From Ottelia alismoides (taxonomy: Eukaryota; Streptophyta; Magnoliopsida; Alismatales; Hydrocharitaceae), in contig JAZKJV010008883.1 of the NCBI GenBank assembly GCA_037367405.1, positions 1,550,001 through 1,614,000 of the forward strand: DNA of 64,000 bases, given 5' to 3'. The position numbers were made by a program, and so were the translations under genes. The notes beneath the pieces were generated by a model. It searched no databases, was not told the origin of the DNA, and was given only the letters and a program-made list of their open reading frames with translations. How positions within the stretch are numbered: the first letter of the stretch is position 1; the number at the start of each line of letters is the position of its first letter. This document shows positions 26,130 to 37,138 of the stretch, one piece after another.

Positions 26130-26144
26130 TTAAGTATGGGGGTG
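26130..26144 (+). other. Element A polypurine tract
   Basis: TTAAGTATGGGGGTG directly precedes the 3' LTR start TGATGATTAC. A short hairpin, TTGCTCGGGACTAGCAA (26110-26126), stands just upstream. Confidence 0.88.
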
Positions 26145-27795
26145 TGATGATTACAATATATACAGAGATAATATGATCAAATTATGTGATATACAACCTT
26201 AATGACTGATCTGGAAACTCTAAAATCACATAATCTATATTCCTTACATAAAACAACAGAAATATCCATAATTGCACACAATCAATTAAAAATCTCTACA
26301 TAAATCAAATGATCATAATTTCGTAATCAAGTAAAATGTCTTCAAAAATACCGGTTACATATTTTATGATTCCTAATCATTTTTTGTTAACATGAACCAA
26401 GCAAAACATATGGAAGAGTATTGGGTACATATAGCATTGAATATAACAAATTGATTTGACTCTACAAAACCTCACTTTTTATTGGGAAGAAAAAAAAGAA
26501 TGGAGGAAAGTATAAATTGCCCACTCATTATAACATGGATAAAGCCTATAGCTTTTTATTGGAAAGAAATAGGGAGGGGGTTTAGTGTAAAAGACACACT
26601 CATTAATATCATGCATAGAGCCACCCTCATCATGCCTTCCCCATGCACATCTCTAGCCCACGTACTTTACCCATTCCCTTCCCCATGCAACAATTATGTT
26701 TTGTCTTTACTCTCTTTCTTTATTTGCATGATTTGGAGCCGCACCATGCAAGTATAAAAGATGGTCATTCACGCACAAACACCTCTCCCCTCTCTCTCGC
26801 ACTCTATCTCCCATCTCTCTCTCTCTCCTCTCTCTCCCATTCACGCGCATACCTCTCTCCCATATTTTCTCTCTCTCATTTTTTGTTTTGCAGGAACGCA
26901 ACCTCTCCTCACGGATACTCTCTCTTCCCCCCATTCCCAGGTCCAGCCCGCACAGCTGCTGTGCGCGTCCAGCGACTCCCTCGTGCGCACGGCTGCACGT
27001 CCAGCACCCACCTTCCTCGCGTGGTCTCCTTCTTTGCCTTCCAACCGAGCACAGCAGCTACCCTCTCCAGCACATCTCTGTCATCGCGCACCGGCGCCCT
27101 CCTCGTGCGCATACGCCGCTATCCGCGCCCCCCCTGCTCTGGCATGCGGCAGTGCACTCCAGCCGCCTGCTACCTTCTCCGTGCGTGACCAACCACGCAC
27201 ACAGCTGCAGCATCCAGGCCGCACGACATTCCCATAGCTGTGCACTCCATCCCGCAGCCACGCACTCTTGCAACCGGCTACGTTCTCCGCACTGTCGTAG
27301 TGCTCCTTCACGCGCCAACAGTCCTCGCACCAGCCAACGTTCGTCTTCCTCAGAGCATCCCCGTCCAGGCCACTCCCGCAAGGAACCAGCAAGCTCCCTG
27401 GCCGTGGATGCAACTTGCTAGTTGCATTCCACGTACATGCATAAGAGGGCTAAATTTTTTCTCTCATTCTCTTTATTCCATGTTCTTTTAATGTCAATTG
27501 CATTTTAAGTCTTGAACTTTTCTTCATTTCAAATATCTCTAGCATATAACTTAGTCTCTTCATTAATTAGATTGCATACATAATTCTAATCAATTGTCGC
27601 ATGCATTAAAATGTTGAAGTAAAAAATTGCAAACTTTCTTGGTCCTTGTGGTTCGACACCCGACTTGCTCTTTACTTAATTTTGTTTATTTCATGGCATC
27701 GTCGAGTTTACAAATTATATTTGTTTGATGAGATTATAAGTGTGCACAACGACAAGTAAAAATCAATCATTAAGTCACGCAAAATCTCGTCAACA
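26145..27795 (+). repeat. Element A 3' LTR
   Basis: Nearly identical to 16407-18055, with a canonical end GTCAACA followed by the ATAAT duplication. The only length difference is two extra bases in the CT repeat near 26815-26830. Overlapping frames at 26643-27491 are the same GC-rich artefact as in the 5' LTR. Confidence 0.93.
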
Positions 27796-27898
27796 ATAAT
27801 GCACTTCCCTTGATTTATTTCATGGTATAAAATATATGTTTAAGTTTGTCTATCTGTGTGATAGTGACTCAATAATGTAATGAATTGAAGATTCATCA
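27796..27898 (-). repeat. Element B left LTR (3' LTR), second part
   Basis: It starts with the right ATAAT duplication of element A, continues the LTR interrupted at 16406 and matches 36351-36451. It ends GAAGATTCATCA, which is the minus-strand LTR start TGATGAATCTTC. Confidence 0.85.
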
Positions 27899-27940
27899 TA
27901 CCCCCATGCTTAAGATTTGCTAGTCTCTAGCAAATGTACA
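27899..27940 (-). other. Element B polypurine tract and upstream hairpin
   Basis: On the minus strand the order is TTTGCTAGAGACTAGCAAAT (a stem-loop with TTTGCTAG and CTAGCAAA arms), then CTTAAGCATGGGGGTA, then the LTR start TGATGAAT. It marks the 3' end of element B's interior. Confidence 0.8.
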
Positions 27941-28326
27941 TGAAGAATTTCAATACTCTAATGTAGACATATAGGTAGACCATAGCCACTGAGGGATAAA
28001 AAAATTATCCTTTATTTCATAAAGTTCAAGATTAGAATTGAATCTTTTCTTACAGTGCTTAGTCATCTCAAGTGTCCTCATAACACGACTTAATGTAGAG
28101 ACTTGCTCAATTCGGATTAAATGATACCTAGCATCAATAATGTTATTAGACCTGAGGATAGACTCAAGTGTCAAATGTACTGAATTGACCAAGTGCTTTC
28201 AACCACGATCCTCTAGCTATGATAAACTAAGCCAGGAAATGCCTGAGATGGAGGCTTAGAGTATTATTACAAGCTCCAACTTCTTAATTAATTTAACACT
28301 CAACCCATCTTCCTCCAACTGGCCAG
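27941..28326 (-). other. Element B interior, short non-coding piece
   Basis: No gene is seen. The last five bases GCCAG (28322-28326) are the left target duplication of the solo LTR that follows. Confidence 0.6.
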
Positions 28327-31300
28327 TGATGAGTCCGGATCTACCCTTTCTAGTGTTGTCTAATTGACGGTTTCGTTGCAGTCAGATAAATCCGGATCGA
28401 TCAAAAATAAACGCACAGATCGATAAATCGTCGAATGAAATTAACGTGCGGTTTTATGTTTGTTTAGCCTGGGCAAGGCCCAGGGTTGACTCAAGGAGGC
28501 AAAGGAATAACTCGGGATAAAGTTAGAGGTATTAGATTGTGATTTTCCTAGTGGGATTTTTTTGGTATTTTTTATGCAAATAAAAAGGCAAAAGTAGTGA
28601 TGCGAATGGACTAGATTATTAAGAAAATCAATAACTTAGCCAAATTTAATTTTAATGTGAAATTAATCTAAATTGACCAAATTATATTTTTTATGTAAAC
28701 CTAATTAAATGATTAATGCAAAATGGATTTTTTTGGATTTTTTGGATTTAAAATGCACAAATGAAAAATGTGAACTCTTTTGGGGTTTTATGCAATTATT
28801 CATGCAAATGATTATGAAAAATTTACTGGAAGATAAACATGATGAAATTAAGATACACTGATTTTTTTAGAATTTTCTGACACTTTATGATTTTTTTATG
28901 AATATTTTACTGAAAATAGAGTGATTGTGAGTCTTTAATTCCTAATTAATCCACGAAGTCAAATTATCTAGAGAATAAATTATTTCAGATAGATATTTCA
29001 ATAAGCAATACAGGAGACTTAAATTTTCTCAAAAATCTTATTCGTGGATCAAATTAAAAATCAATTACAGAAATCACCCTAGAATTTAGTTTATGCAAAC
29101 GACAACTCCAATTTTTGTAAAACTTGGACAATAATTAAAGCACAAATAAATTCATCATCTATAATTTTTTTCGCAATTTTTAGAGCATGAAATAAGTCTA
29201 TGCGAATTTCAGAGCATAATTGGACAAAATATCACTGATTTTCAATCTTTGATTTTTTATAAATAATTTAATGATCACAAAAATGTAAATAAATAGCCAA
29301 GAGATAAAGCTTTTGTTGCTCTACAATATGCTATTTTTCTGATAAAAACTGATGCAAAAATACTATCCAAATTAATGCTCAAAGACCGGGGTGTCTTCGC
29401 AATACAGAATGAAAGAAATAAATAAGAAATGTGCACAGGGGGCACTTTTGGAAATAAGTAAACTTGCAGGGGTGACAATGCAATTTTCACAACAAAAATA
29501 AAATAAAAAAACTAAACCTCTGTTGGGTTCCTAGCTTGGAACCCAAGTTAGGGCACGCCGGCGGCGAGTGGGCGGAGGATCCTTGGAGGCGGTGGCAGCG
29601 CTGTCGACGGTGCAGGGGCGGCGTAGCCACTAGCTGAGCAGCTGGGGAGGGGCGGCTACGGCGGCTTCATCCCTGGTTGTTGTTTTATTATTTTATTATT
29701 ATTATTTTGTATTTTTTACCTCAATAAAGTGTAATGCAGAGTGGTGGTGATGATGTGAGGTAAAAGAATGATGTGAGATGGTGTGCTTTGTATAATGAAA
29801 TTGATGGTGGTGATGTTGATGATTGTGATAGTTGTGGTATTTATGAAGATGTTTTGTGATGAACAATAAGGAGATAATTTGTTAGATAAAAAATGAAATG
29901 AAAAGGAAAGAGAGGGATTGAAAATATACCTGTGTGGTCGCCGAAGGTGGAGCTGTAATGTGCGACTCTCGTCGTCGTGGCCTCGATCCGATTTGGCGAT
30001 CAAAATCAAAGAAACTCCGTGAGCTTGGCTGGCAGCTCACTACGCGGAGATTAACCGCGGATCTCGCCTTGAGGTTGTCGTCGCTCGACTCGTCTCCTAC
30101 AGCTGTCAACTGAAGGTTAAAGGGGCTCGACCTCACTTCTATCGAAAACGGCGGATGAAGAAAAATGGAGAGGGAGATGAGAATATAAAGAGGAAAGGGA
30201 AGTTGGAGAAGGGATGGAGAAGATGGAGGAGGTGGTGATAGTGGTGGCTTGGAGTGGAAAGCAAGTAGAGAAGAATAAGTAAAAGAGAATAAAATAAATA
30301 ATTAATAAAATAATAAAAGTAGGCTGCTAAAAATAAAGATGAGAAAATAAAGGTAAAATAATAAAGTAATAAATAAAAATTAAAATAAATTAAAATAAAT
30401 AATTGAATGTAAATAAATAATTGATTAAAATAAATAACAATAAAATAAATAAAAACTGAAATTAATAAAATAATAATAATAATAAATGGATGTGACATGT
30501 GGCGGCTCCAGGAGCTGCCACGTGTCACTCCTAAAAATTCAAAAATTAAATGTAAAGAAAAATAAAAAAAGAAATAACAAAAGGGCTTAAATCAAAAAGT
30601 GATCAACACGAAAGTTGCTTGTCTCGACGAGATCTACAACTTTTGTGAAGGGTCGAAAATCAAATGAAAGCATCCGTACAAAAATATATTTTTGGGTGGT
30701 ACCTTATAGATATAAAATACCGTATTTTATCTTTTGTAATTTTTTACCATTTCTAAAAGAGAGAAAAATCAAAATAAAGTTAGAAAAAATATGAAAAGAG
30801 TATTTACAATTCAATCTATTTTTTTGGATTTTTAGTAATTAAGAAAATAAAATGATAAAATGCAAGGGCATTTTGGTCAATATGTACAATATACAAAAGG
30901 GGCCCAAAACCCATGTTTTGCATACGAGCTCCGATTTTAATGAAATTGGTCTTGTTTTGAAGGTATTTGAGTGTATATTACTTTAAAAGTGAGCAGACTT
31001 GATTCGGAGGTTGTATGAGAGAGATATGCGCATTCTAAGGCTCCTAGTTTCAAACTTGGATTGGGGTTTTATTGGTCATTTTTACAAGTTAGTCTTTTTT
31101 TGATATTTTTCTTTTATTAGTGTTAGTAATATATACACTATAGAGTTGGTTTTATTGGATTCGGAGTTAGTATAAAATAAATACAAATAGGTGAAAGATG
31201 CTGAATATACAGGTGATTTTTACAAGTGAAATTCGCTTCTTATTTAATGCAAATATGAATGCTAAAATGCAGATATTATGCTTGCATGCATGAATGCTAA

Positions 31301-31389
31301 TTGTGCAAGATAAGGAGAAATATGTTGTTATTTACTCAGGAACAAAGCTATATTTTCAACTTTTAGAGTGATGAATCACAGATTCGTCA
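28327..31389 (-). repeat. Solo LTR of family D (3063 bp) inside element B
   Basis: The unit runs TGATGAGTCCGG to GATTCGTCA, is flanked on both sides by GCCAG (28322-28326 and 31390-31394), and has no internal genes. Its 30600-31389 part matches 540-1126, and the reverse complement of the LTR at 2833-5007, which gives minus orientation. A single long LTR with an intact TSD is the usual result of recombination between the two LTRs of a full element. It contains a GC-rich block (29540-29660), a trinucleotide-poor region with GATGATGTT-type repeats (29740-29840) and an AT-rich stretch of AATAAATA repeats (30280-30480). Frames in it are low-complexity. Confidence 0.85.
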
Positions 31390-33146
31390 GCCAGCAAGAA
31401 ACATAATGGGTTAATTTGTGGAGTATATAGGTTAAGGCTTATTTGGTGGATATGACTTTACTTAGGTTTAAATTTATAGAAAGATGTGAACGAGGTCTAA
31501 TATGTGACAATATTGCTCATTATAAGATAATTTTAGAGAAGAGGAATATATAGATTGCATATGATGTTCATGAGAAAAGAATTTTTGCACAATGGTTCTC
31601 CTGATTTCTTCTTTTTCTTCTTTTTCTTTTCTTTCTTTCTTCTTCTTCTTTTTTTCTCTTTTTTTTGCAATATATCTTTTTTTCTATACTTTTTTTGCGA
31701 TACTTCGTTTTTCTCCTTTTCTTTGCAATATCTCTCTTCACTTTTCAAGAGAACCAATGTGCTTTAATACTTTCTTTTGGGACTTAGGAAACATAAAAGG
31801 ATATGTATTTTGTTATAGATGGAGAATAGAATCTTGAAGAACATTTCTCTTTTAATGCATAGTAGAAGAAGAGGGAGAAAGAAGTCGAATGAAATGAAAT
31901 AAAGTGGATTATTAATGGAAGACTTTTAAAGAAGTGGTGGATTTGAGAAGTATGTAGAAAGGCAAGCAAGAGGCTGGTGTGTGGAGGTTTCAATTGCATA
32001 ATAGGCAATTGCTTGACCAGTTGGGAACACTCCCTTACATTTTATGGTGGACTCTCTTCCTCACATATATTTGGTGGAACACTCCCTAATCCTCTACTCC
32101 ATGATAAGCTCACCATCTCACAAACTCTGAGCACAACTATCATCAGACCCCCTTAGCCTTTTGTATGTCAAGCTAGCATCGCAGTACAAAGCTCTTGATC
32201 TTTTTAATATACAATGTTTGAGTTCATTATTGTTACCAAGTGTTTAGAATTGAATTGAGGCTAAGGCTCTTTTGATTTAAATGTAAAAGAACAAAAGAGA
32301 GTCATAAGCATTGTAAGCTCAGAATCACTTTAAATTTCTTACTTCATGTAGTATTTAATAGTGAGGCTATTATTCTCCATATACATAAACTTAGAGAGTT
32401 GAAGTAGGGAAAACATGCAAATGAGTGCAGAAATGTGATGCTATATGCATGAAAAAAATGCAATTTTTTTGATGGTGTCCCCCCAATGCTTAAGATTTGC
32501 CATGCCCTCATGGTAAATGCAGATGTAATGAACTGGGCAGAGAATGATAAGACAGTGGATGCAGGTAGACATTTGGAATTGGAGAAGGTTTGTTATTGTT
32601 TGTTTTTTAATGAAAGGACCCTCCATGCTTATTTAATGCATAGTTTTTGGACAATTAAGTTGTCATGAGAAGAAATTAGCCAAGCTAAGAAGTGTTGTTG
32701 GTTTTAACACCCCCAGCGGGGCACCAATGTTAGGTCTACCAAGTATTCCTTGTTAGCACGGCATCCGTATTGGATAAATCGGGGTGATATTGTCCATGCA
32801 ATTTTAGAATCATAGAAAGAAATCGAACACCTAATTGAGTAACATTATGTGTGATTATATTTGGTGAAATGATAAATATGAATGTGGTAGGTGGTGTCGG
32901 AATGATGAAGAAATCAAGATTAAAAACATTGTGGTCAAATTCCTTCACAGGGTCTTCAAATTGATATGATAGGTCAAGATCAGGCTTGGACAGATCAAAA
33001 ATTTATGGTCCTCTGTTCATTAAAAAATGTTGATCTACAAAGTAAGGCTTGTCCTTAAACATAAATGGGGAAATATCTTCTTCTTTTAAATCATCATCAT
33101 CCCAAATGACTTCTTTCATAGTAGACACATTGACACTTTGATCAAT
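31390..33146 (-). other. Element B interior, mostly non-coding
   Basis: It begins with the right GCCAG duplication. A T- and C-rich tract fills 31600-31740 (purine-rich on the element's sense strand). An internal polypurine-like motif lies at 32476-32520. A short run ACACCCCCAGCGGGGC occurs near 32707. No retrotransposon protein is recognisable on either strand. Confidence 0.6.
32476..32520 (-). other. Internal polypurine-tract-like motif of element B
   Basis: On the minus strand GGCAAATCTTAAGCATTGGG and four more purines follow a degenerate hairpin (TTTACCATGAGGGCATGG). This repeats the layout of the terminal motif at 27899-27940. It may be a second plus-strand priming site or a fossil boundary. 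Confidence 0.5.
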
Positions 33147-34089
33147 TCATTGTGGGCAACAAATTTGTGGTGAAGTTTTGGAAAGATGATAGGGCGGGTG
33201 TGTTGGATTATAGTCAGAAGTGGGGTCCATGGTTGGCATAAAATGCTCCACTTCTATAGCTACCTTTGGAGGAAATAAGAATGTCGTGAGTGGATTATGC
33301 CAAGGCAGATCCCCTATGGTCAACCATTGATCCTCCCAGACTGGTTTAAGAGTTTCCTTCATTTCGATCCATGTATAATCATGCGACATGCATTCTCCCT
33401 GATCTACAAGTGACTCAATATCGAAAAAAGGGAATTGGAGATCAACTACTTAGTACGATGACTCATCTTCCCATATTGAAATGGGACCTATTTGCTTCTC
33501 TAATTCTTGATCAAAGGTCGGTGTGGATTGTGCATTGGTTATATCTCTCTCTTCATTATTCCAAGATTCATCATAAAGATCAAAAGATGGCATCCCACTC
33601 TCAAAAATGTCATAATTATCCATAGGATCCTCATGAGGTTCTAAGTTAATGGGATTTATTTCTTGATCTGAAAATATTAAGGAATGTGATGCGTGATCTT
33701 GCTTCGATGCTGGTGTAGTCTCTCTCTCAAATGTTTGCACATCTTGGGTGGATTCAAATAGGGTAATTTTTGTTGGGGTGATTGTGTTATGACCAATTTG
33801 TTGGTGAGAGGCATTGACAAAAATATCAGACTGCATAGTTTGAGCATGTAGCTGTGGTTGTGAGGATAATAGGGAAGGGGTTTCAATATATTACTTTTGG
33901 ATCTCTTGAGTTTGTGCTAGCTCTTTTATCAGTTTGATTAAGTCATAATAGTCTGGTGCAATGTCTGGAGTTGTTTTATCCCATGATGTTTTTCCAACTG
34001 TTAAAGGAAAGCATCTTTTTTTCTTGTCGTTTTGCCATGCGTTCTAATAGTTGTATGATAACATTGAGTGAATTTGCTTCTTCAGCCAT
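33147..34089 (-). pseudogene. Decayed unassigned reading frame of element B
   Basis: The frame would start at the ATG at 34089 with MAEEANSLNVIIQLLERMAK, a short helical, possibly coiled-coil start. At a run of seven A's (sense strand, 34016-34022) it must shift frame. After that it continues to 33147 with two in-frame TAA stops (33891-33893 and 33450-33452), about 314 codons in all. The body is acidic and rich in D, E, N, P, T and aromatic residues (for example DNYDIFESGMPSFDLYDESW). It has no CCHC knuckle, DSGA, YVDD or other retroelement signature I know. It stands where gag would stand, after the leader of a tRNA-Asp-primed element. Amino-acid content stays protein-like across both stops, so I think it was once translated. 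The function is unknown. Confidence 0.5.
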
Positions 34090-34889
34090 GTATTTGGTCT
34101 AAGATTTGATTCCGAGTTTAATTAAATGGGATTAATATGGGGCTTACCTAGTGTCCACTTATCAATCAATCACAATACAAACACCAAACAAATTAGGTTT
34201 TAGTTAAGTAGACAAGAATACAAGTTGATTACGTATCCTAGAATATCTAGCAGTTCGGAATAATTCAATGATTACCACAATGTTGTTCTTCTGGTTCTGA
34301 GGCCAGTTAGAGGGTAAGTAGGTTGGAGCCTTTCTTAGATCAACTTGGATCTTAAACCCCTCATCATTCTTAGTTAAACATCTTAGGGACGAGTATACTA
34401 AGCAATATGGCTGTCAAAAAATTATCAAGAATCGCGGGATTTGGGCTCTGGTCCTGGGGGTACGCGTGCGCGTGCGATTGTGAGAATGGTGCAACAAACA
34501 AGTTTGCAAACATTTTTTATTTTATGATTTTTTGTGACCACTTTAGTCCAATTAAGATGCATTTTGTATCTTGATTAGTCGGCAAACAATTAAATGATCT
34601 ATTTAAATGCAGGGTGGGACTATAGGGGAGAAATCCTACAGATATGCAATGCAAGACGGACAAAGAAGTGATTTTTTGTTTTTTTAAATATGCGCAAACA
34701 AAGAAATAAAATAGATCCTAATTATGTTTAAGAAAAGAGAACTTATCATGGGAGCGCTCCAAATTATTTTAACTTCACTTTGATGTTTGACGCGGTTCCT
34801 TTCCAATGCGGCTTGTCCTCTGCAGAAAAAGAAAGAAAGAAGGTAAAAAGGCAAAATGTAAAAAAATATAAAGCGCGAATAATTGCATG
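34090..34889 (-). other. Element B untranslated leader
   Basis: About 800 bases between the primer site and the first ATG of the decayed frame, comparable in length with element A's leader. No gene is seen. Confidence 0.55.
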
Positions 34890-34907
34890 TCCCCGGCAAC
34901 GGCGCCA
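34890..34907 (-). other. Element B primer binding site (tRNA-Asp)
   Basis: The minus strand carries TGGCGCCGTTGCCGGGGA three bases after the LTR end CCAACA. It is identical to the site in element A. Confidence 0.88.
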
Positions 34908-34910
34908 AAA

Positions 34911-36451
34911 TGTTGGAGCGTATTTTCGAGGATTTATATACCCGATTTTTACGTCAGATAGTCGTTGCGAACCCACAAAAATACACTTCGAACAGATAAA
35001 TAACTGGACTTAGCTATATTATGCGCAATGCAATGTATAGGGTAAGTCAGGGTCGAATCCACAGGATAAGAAGATTCTGTACTTTATTTTGTAAATAAAA
35101 ATACTGTATAAATTGATGAGTTTGTTGCAAAATGTTTGAATAACAAAAATTGAAATGAAAATTAGAAAAGACAACAGTGCAGGTCAGCAAGTGATGATCA
35201 CTCCCCTTCTATGTGGCAACCTCCAATTGAACTCGTATGCATTAACTCTTCGTGAAATTGGATATCCTAGCGAGGCGACTTGGATGTGATTACAACCACG
35301 AATCAAGCTCGAATCTCATGTCACCTCCCAGTTCTCCAAGAGTTGAGGATAATCACCGGTAGATATAGATCTTCGTGATAGTCTTGATGAATAACTGCAC
35401 GAAAGAGAAGATAACACAATAAGACGGATATAAAAATATAAAGTAATAAAATAAAAACAATATAAAATATGATGGTTGGTGGCTCGGGAGGAAGCCTCTA
35501 GAGTTGGATTCGCAGAGGGTCCGAGGAAATGATGGTTGGCGGATGTCTATGTGCTGGATGATTTTTAGCAGCACTCGGGGTGGAGCCTCAGGAGTCGGAT
35601 TCACTGGGGGATCGAATGCACAAGTTGACGAAACCACTTCGATTCTCTCGTCAACAATTAAGATGGATTATAAGAATATATGGGGTAATTATGAGGAGAG
35701 GGAAAGCTAGAGACTAGGAATGGGAGAAGTGCTGGACACCAATTATTCCATAATGGAATCAGATGATGATGGAATGATCCCCAAAGTCCCTCCCATGTGG
35801 TATTTATACACAAATTGTAGCCATTCCTACCAAGGGATGTATCTTTTTAAATTTAATGTAAGCACCTCTTCATATTGGTATTGCACCTCTTGATAAAAGC
35901 ACCAACTAATTTGGCACCTCTTCATATTGGCATTGCACCTCTTCAAAAAAACAACAACTAATTTGGCATCTCTTCATATTGGTGTTGCATCTCTTGATAT
36001 AAGCAACAACTAATTTGGAATTTTTTCATATTGACATCTCTTCATCAAGGCATCTCATGCCTTTTAGCATTAATGCATTCTAACGTTGCCCTCTTTCACC
36101 ATTTCCATTTTTATATCATTATTAAAATAACAATAAAAATATGGTGCCACCATTTTTTGACAACATTAGCTATTCCAATTAATTTCAGCTCATGACGTAA
36201 GTTCACTATATAATAATTGTTAAGATATTAATTGAGAGTCAAGCTTCAAGGTAATGCTAAAAAGTACTCGAGGGCAAGGAACACAAAAGAGGTTGCTAAT
36301 AATGTATGTTGCTTACAAGAGTCATGAAATATCTAATACATGATACATACAATGCAATTCCCTTGATTTATTTCATGGCATAAAATATGTATTTAAGTTT
36401 GTGTACTTGTGTGATAACGACTCAATAATGTAATGAATCGAAGATTCATCA
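34911..36451 (-). repeat. Element B right LTR (5' LTR), uninterrupted
   Basis: 1541 bases from TGTTGGAGCG to GATTCATCA, followed by GTGAC (36452-36456). Around 36345-36362 it preserves the site, ATACAATGCAATTCCC, into which element A inserted in the sister LTR. A minus-strand TATA box lies at 35811-35818. Confidence 0.88.
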
Positions 36452-37138
36452 GTGACAATATTGACAATACAATTTCCAAAAGTATATATTAATATCTCGA
36501 AGTTGTTTCTTATTTTATAATTAAGACAACCATGTATGGAATTCATATTGACCCCAAAATATCTCATGAGTGAGCTCTTTATTCCGGTTCATCAGCTATG
36601 AACACGCATGACTCCTTCGAGAGATCATACTTCTCATATATCTTCATATCCACATCAAGTTGCTGGTATATGGACCCTGGTTAGGTCACCAATATATTGC
36701 TCCATCAAATGTGTACACTTAGGCATATAGAGGTATGTATGTCTCCGGTTAAAGGATATGTGTCTGATCGTAACCGTTACAATTCATGTCTTAATTTATC
36801 TTGACCTCGTCAAGTCAACTCTTTGACTTGACAATCTTGACACCTCTGAATCATAATTCCTATGTAGAGGACCTACATCAAAAAGTCGGTCGGAAATCAG
36901 TCTTTAGAGAAATATTGCTATCTCTTTCTCAGATTGAAGATCTTTAATGAATATCACATGTAAATGTCAGGTGTGTCCTCCCAATTGCATGGTGTTTAAT
37001 ATGGTCACGATACATAACCCTAATTGTACAAAGGGACCTTAATATTAAGTACATTTACAAACATTTATTTCAGATAGACATGATAATATAATAACTTTTA
37101 TTGCATTCATGGGTCACCAAGGGATAACAAGTCCAACA
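36452..37138 (-). repeat. copia-C right LTR, second part
   Basis: After the GTGAC duplication the copia-C LTR resumes (compare 6730-7441). It ends AGTCCAACA at 37138, equivalent to TATCCAACA at 7441. Confidence 0.72.

Larger units (their letters stand above)
16407..27795 (+). mobile_element. Element A: intact Athila-like Ty3/gypsy retrotransposon
   Basis: The 11.4-kb unit has LTRs of 1649 and 1651 bases, a 5-bp TSD ATAAT, a tRNA-Asp primer site, one continuous gag-pol frame and a polypurine tract. By eye the LTRs differ at nine positions plus one CT-repeat indel (about 0.55%). At a commonly used plant rate of 1.3e-8 per site per year this is about 0.2 million years (inference, rate-dependent). 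It sits inside the left LTR of element B. The 5' LTR ends TA instead of CA, one of the nine differences. No env-like frame is present. It is the only element here that looks capable of coding for its own movement. Confidence 0.93.
14926..36451 (-). mobile_element. Element B: large non-autonomous LTR retrotransposon, minus strand
   Basis: Its LTRs lie at 14926-16406 plus 27801-27898 (left, split by element A) and 34911-36451 (right). A TSD of GTGAC flanks it. A tRNA-Asp primer site at 34890-34907 and a polypurine tract at 27899-27913 make it read right to left. Its interior of about 4 kb, after removing the solo LTR at 28327-31389, encodes no gag, protease, reverse transcriptase or integrase, only one decayed reading frame (33147-34089). 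By structure it is a LARD-type element. LTR start TGATGA and primer site match element A's, so an Athila- or Tat-like element could have mobilised it (inference). Confidence 0.85.

Noticed and set aside
30139..30528. 129-codon minus-strand frame rich in Ile, Leu, Phe and Tyr
   Set aside because: Produced by AATAAATA repeats in the solo LTR; low complexity, not a membrane protein.
31533..31837. Lys-rich and Phe-rich frames
   Set aside because: Translation of a T/C-rich tract (31600-31740); compositional artefact.
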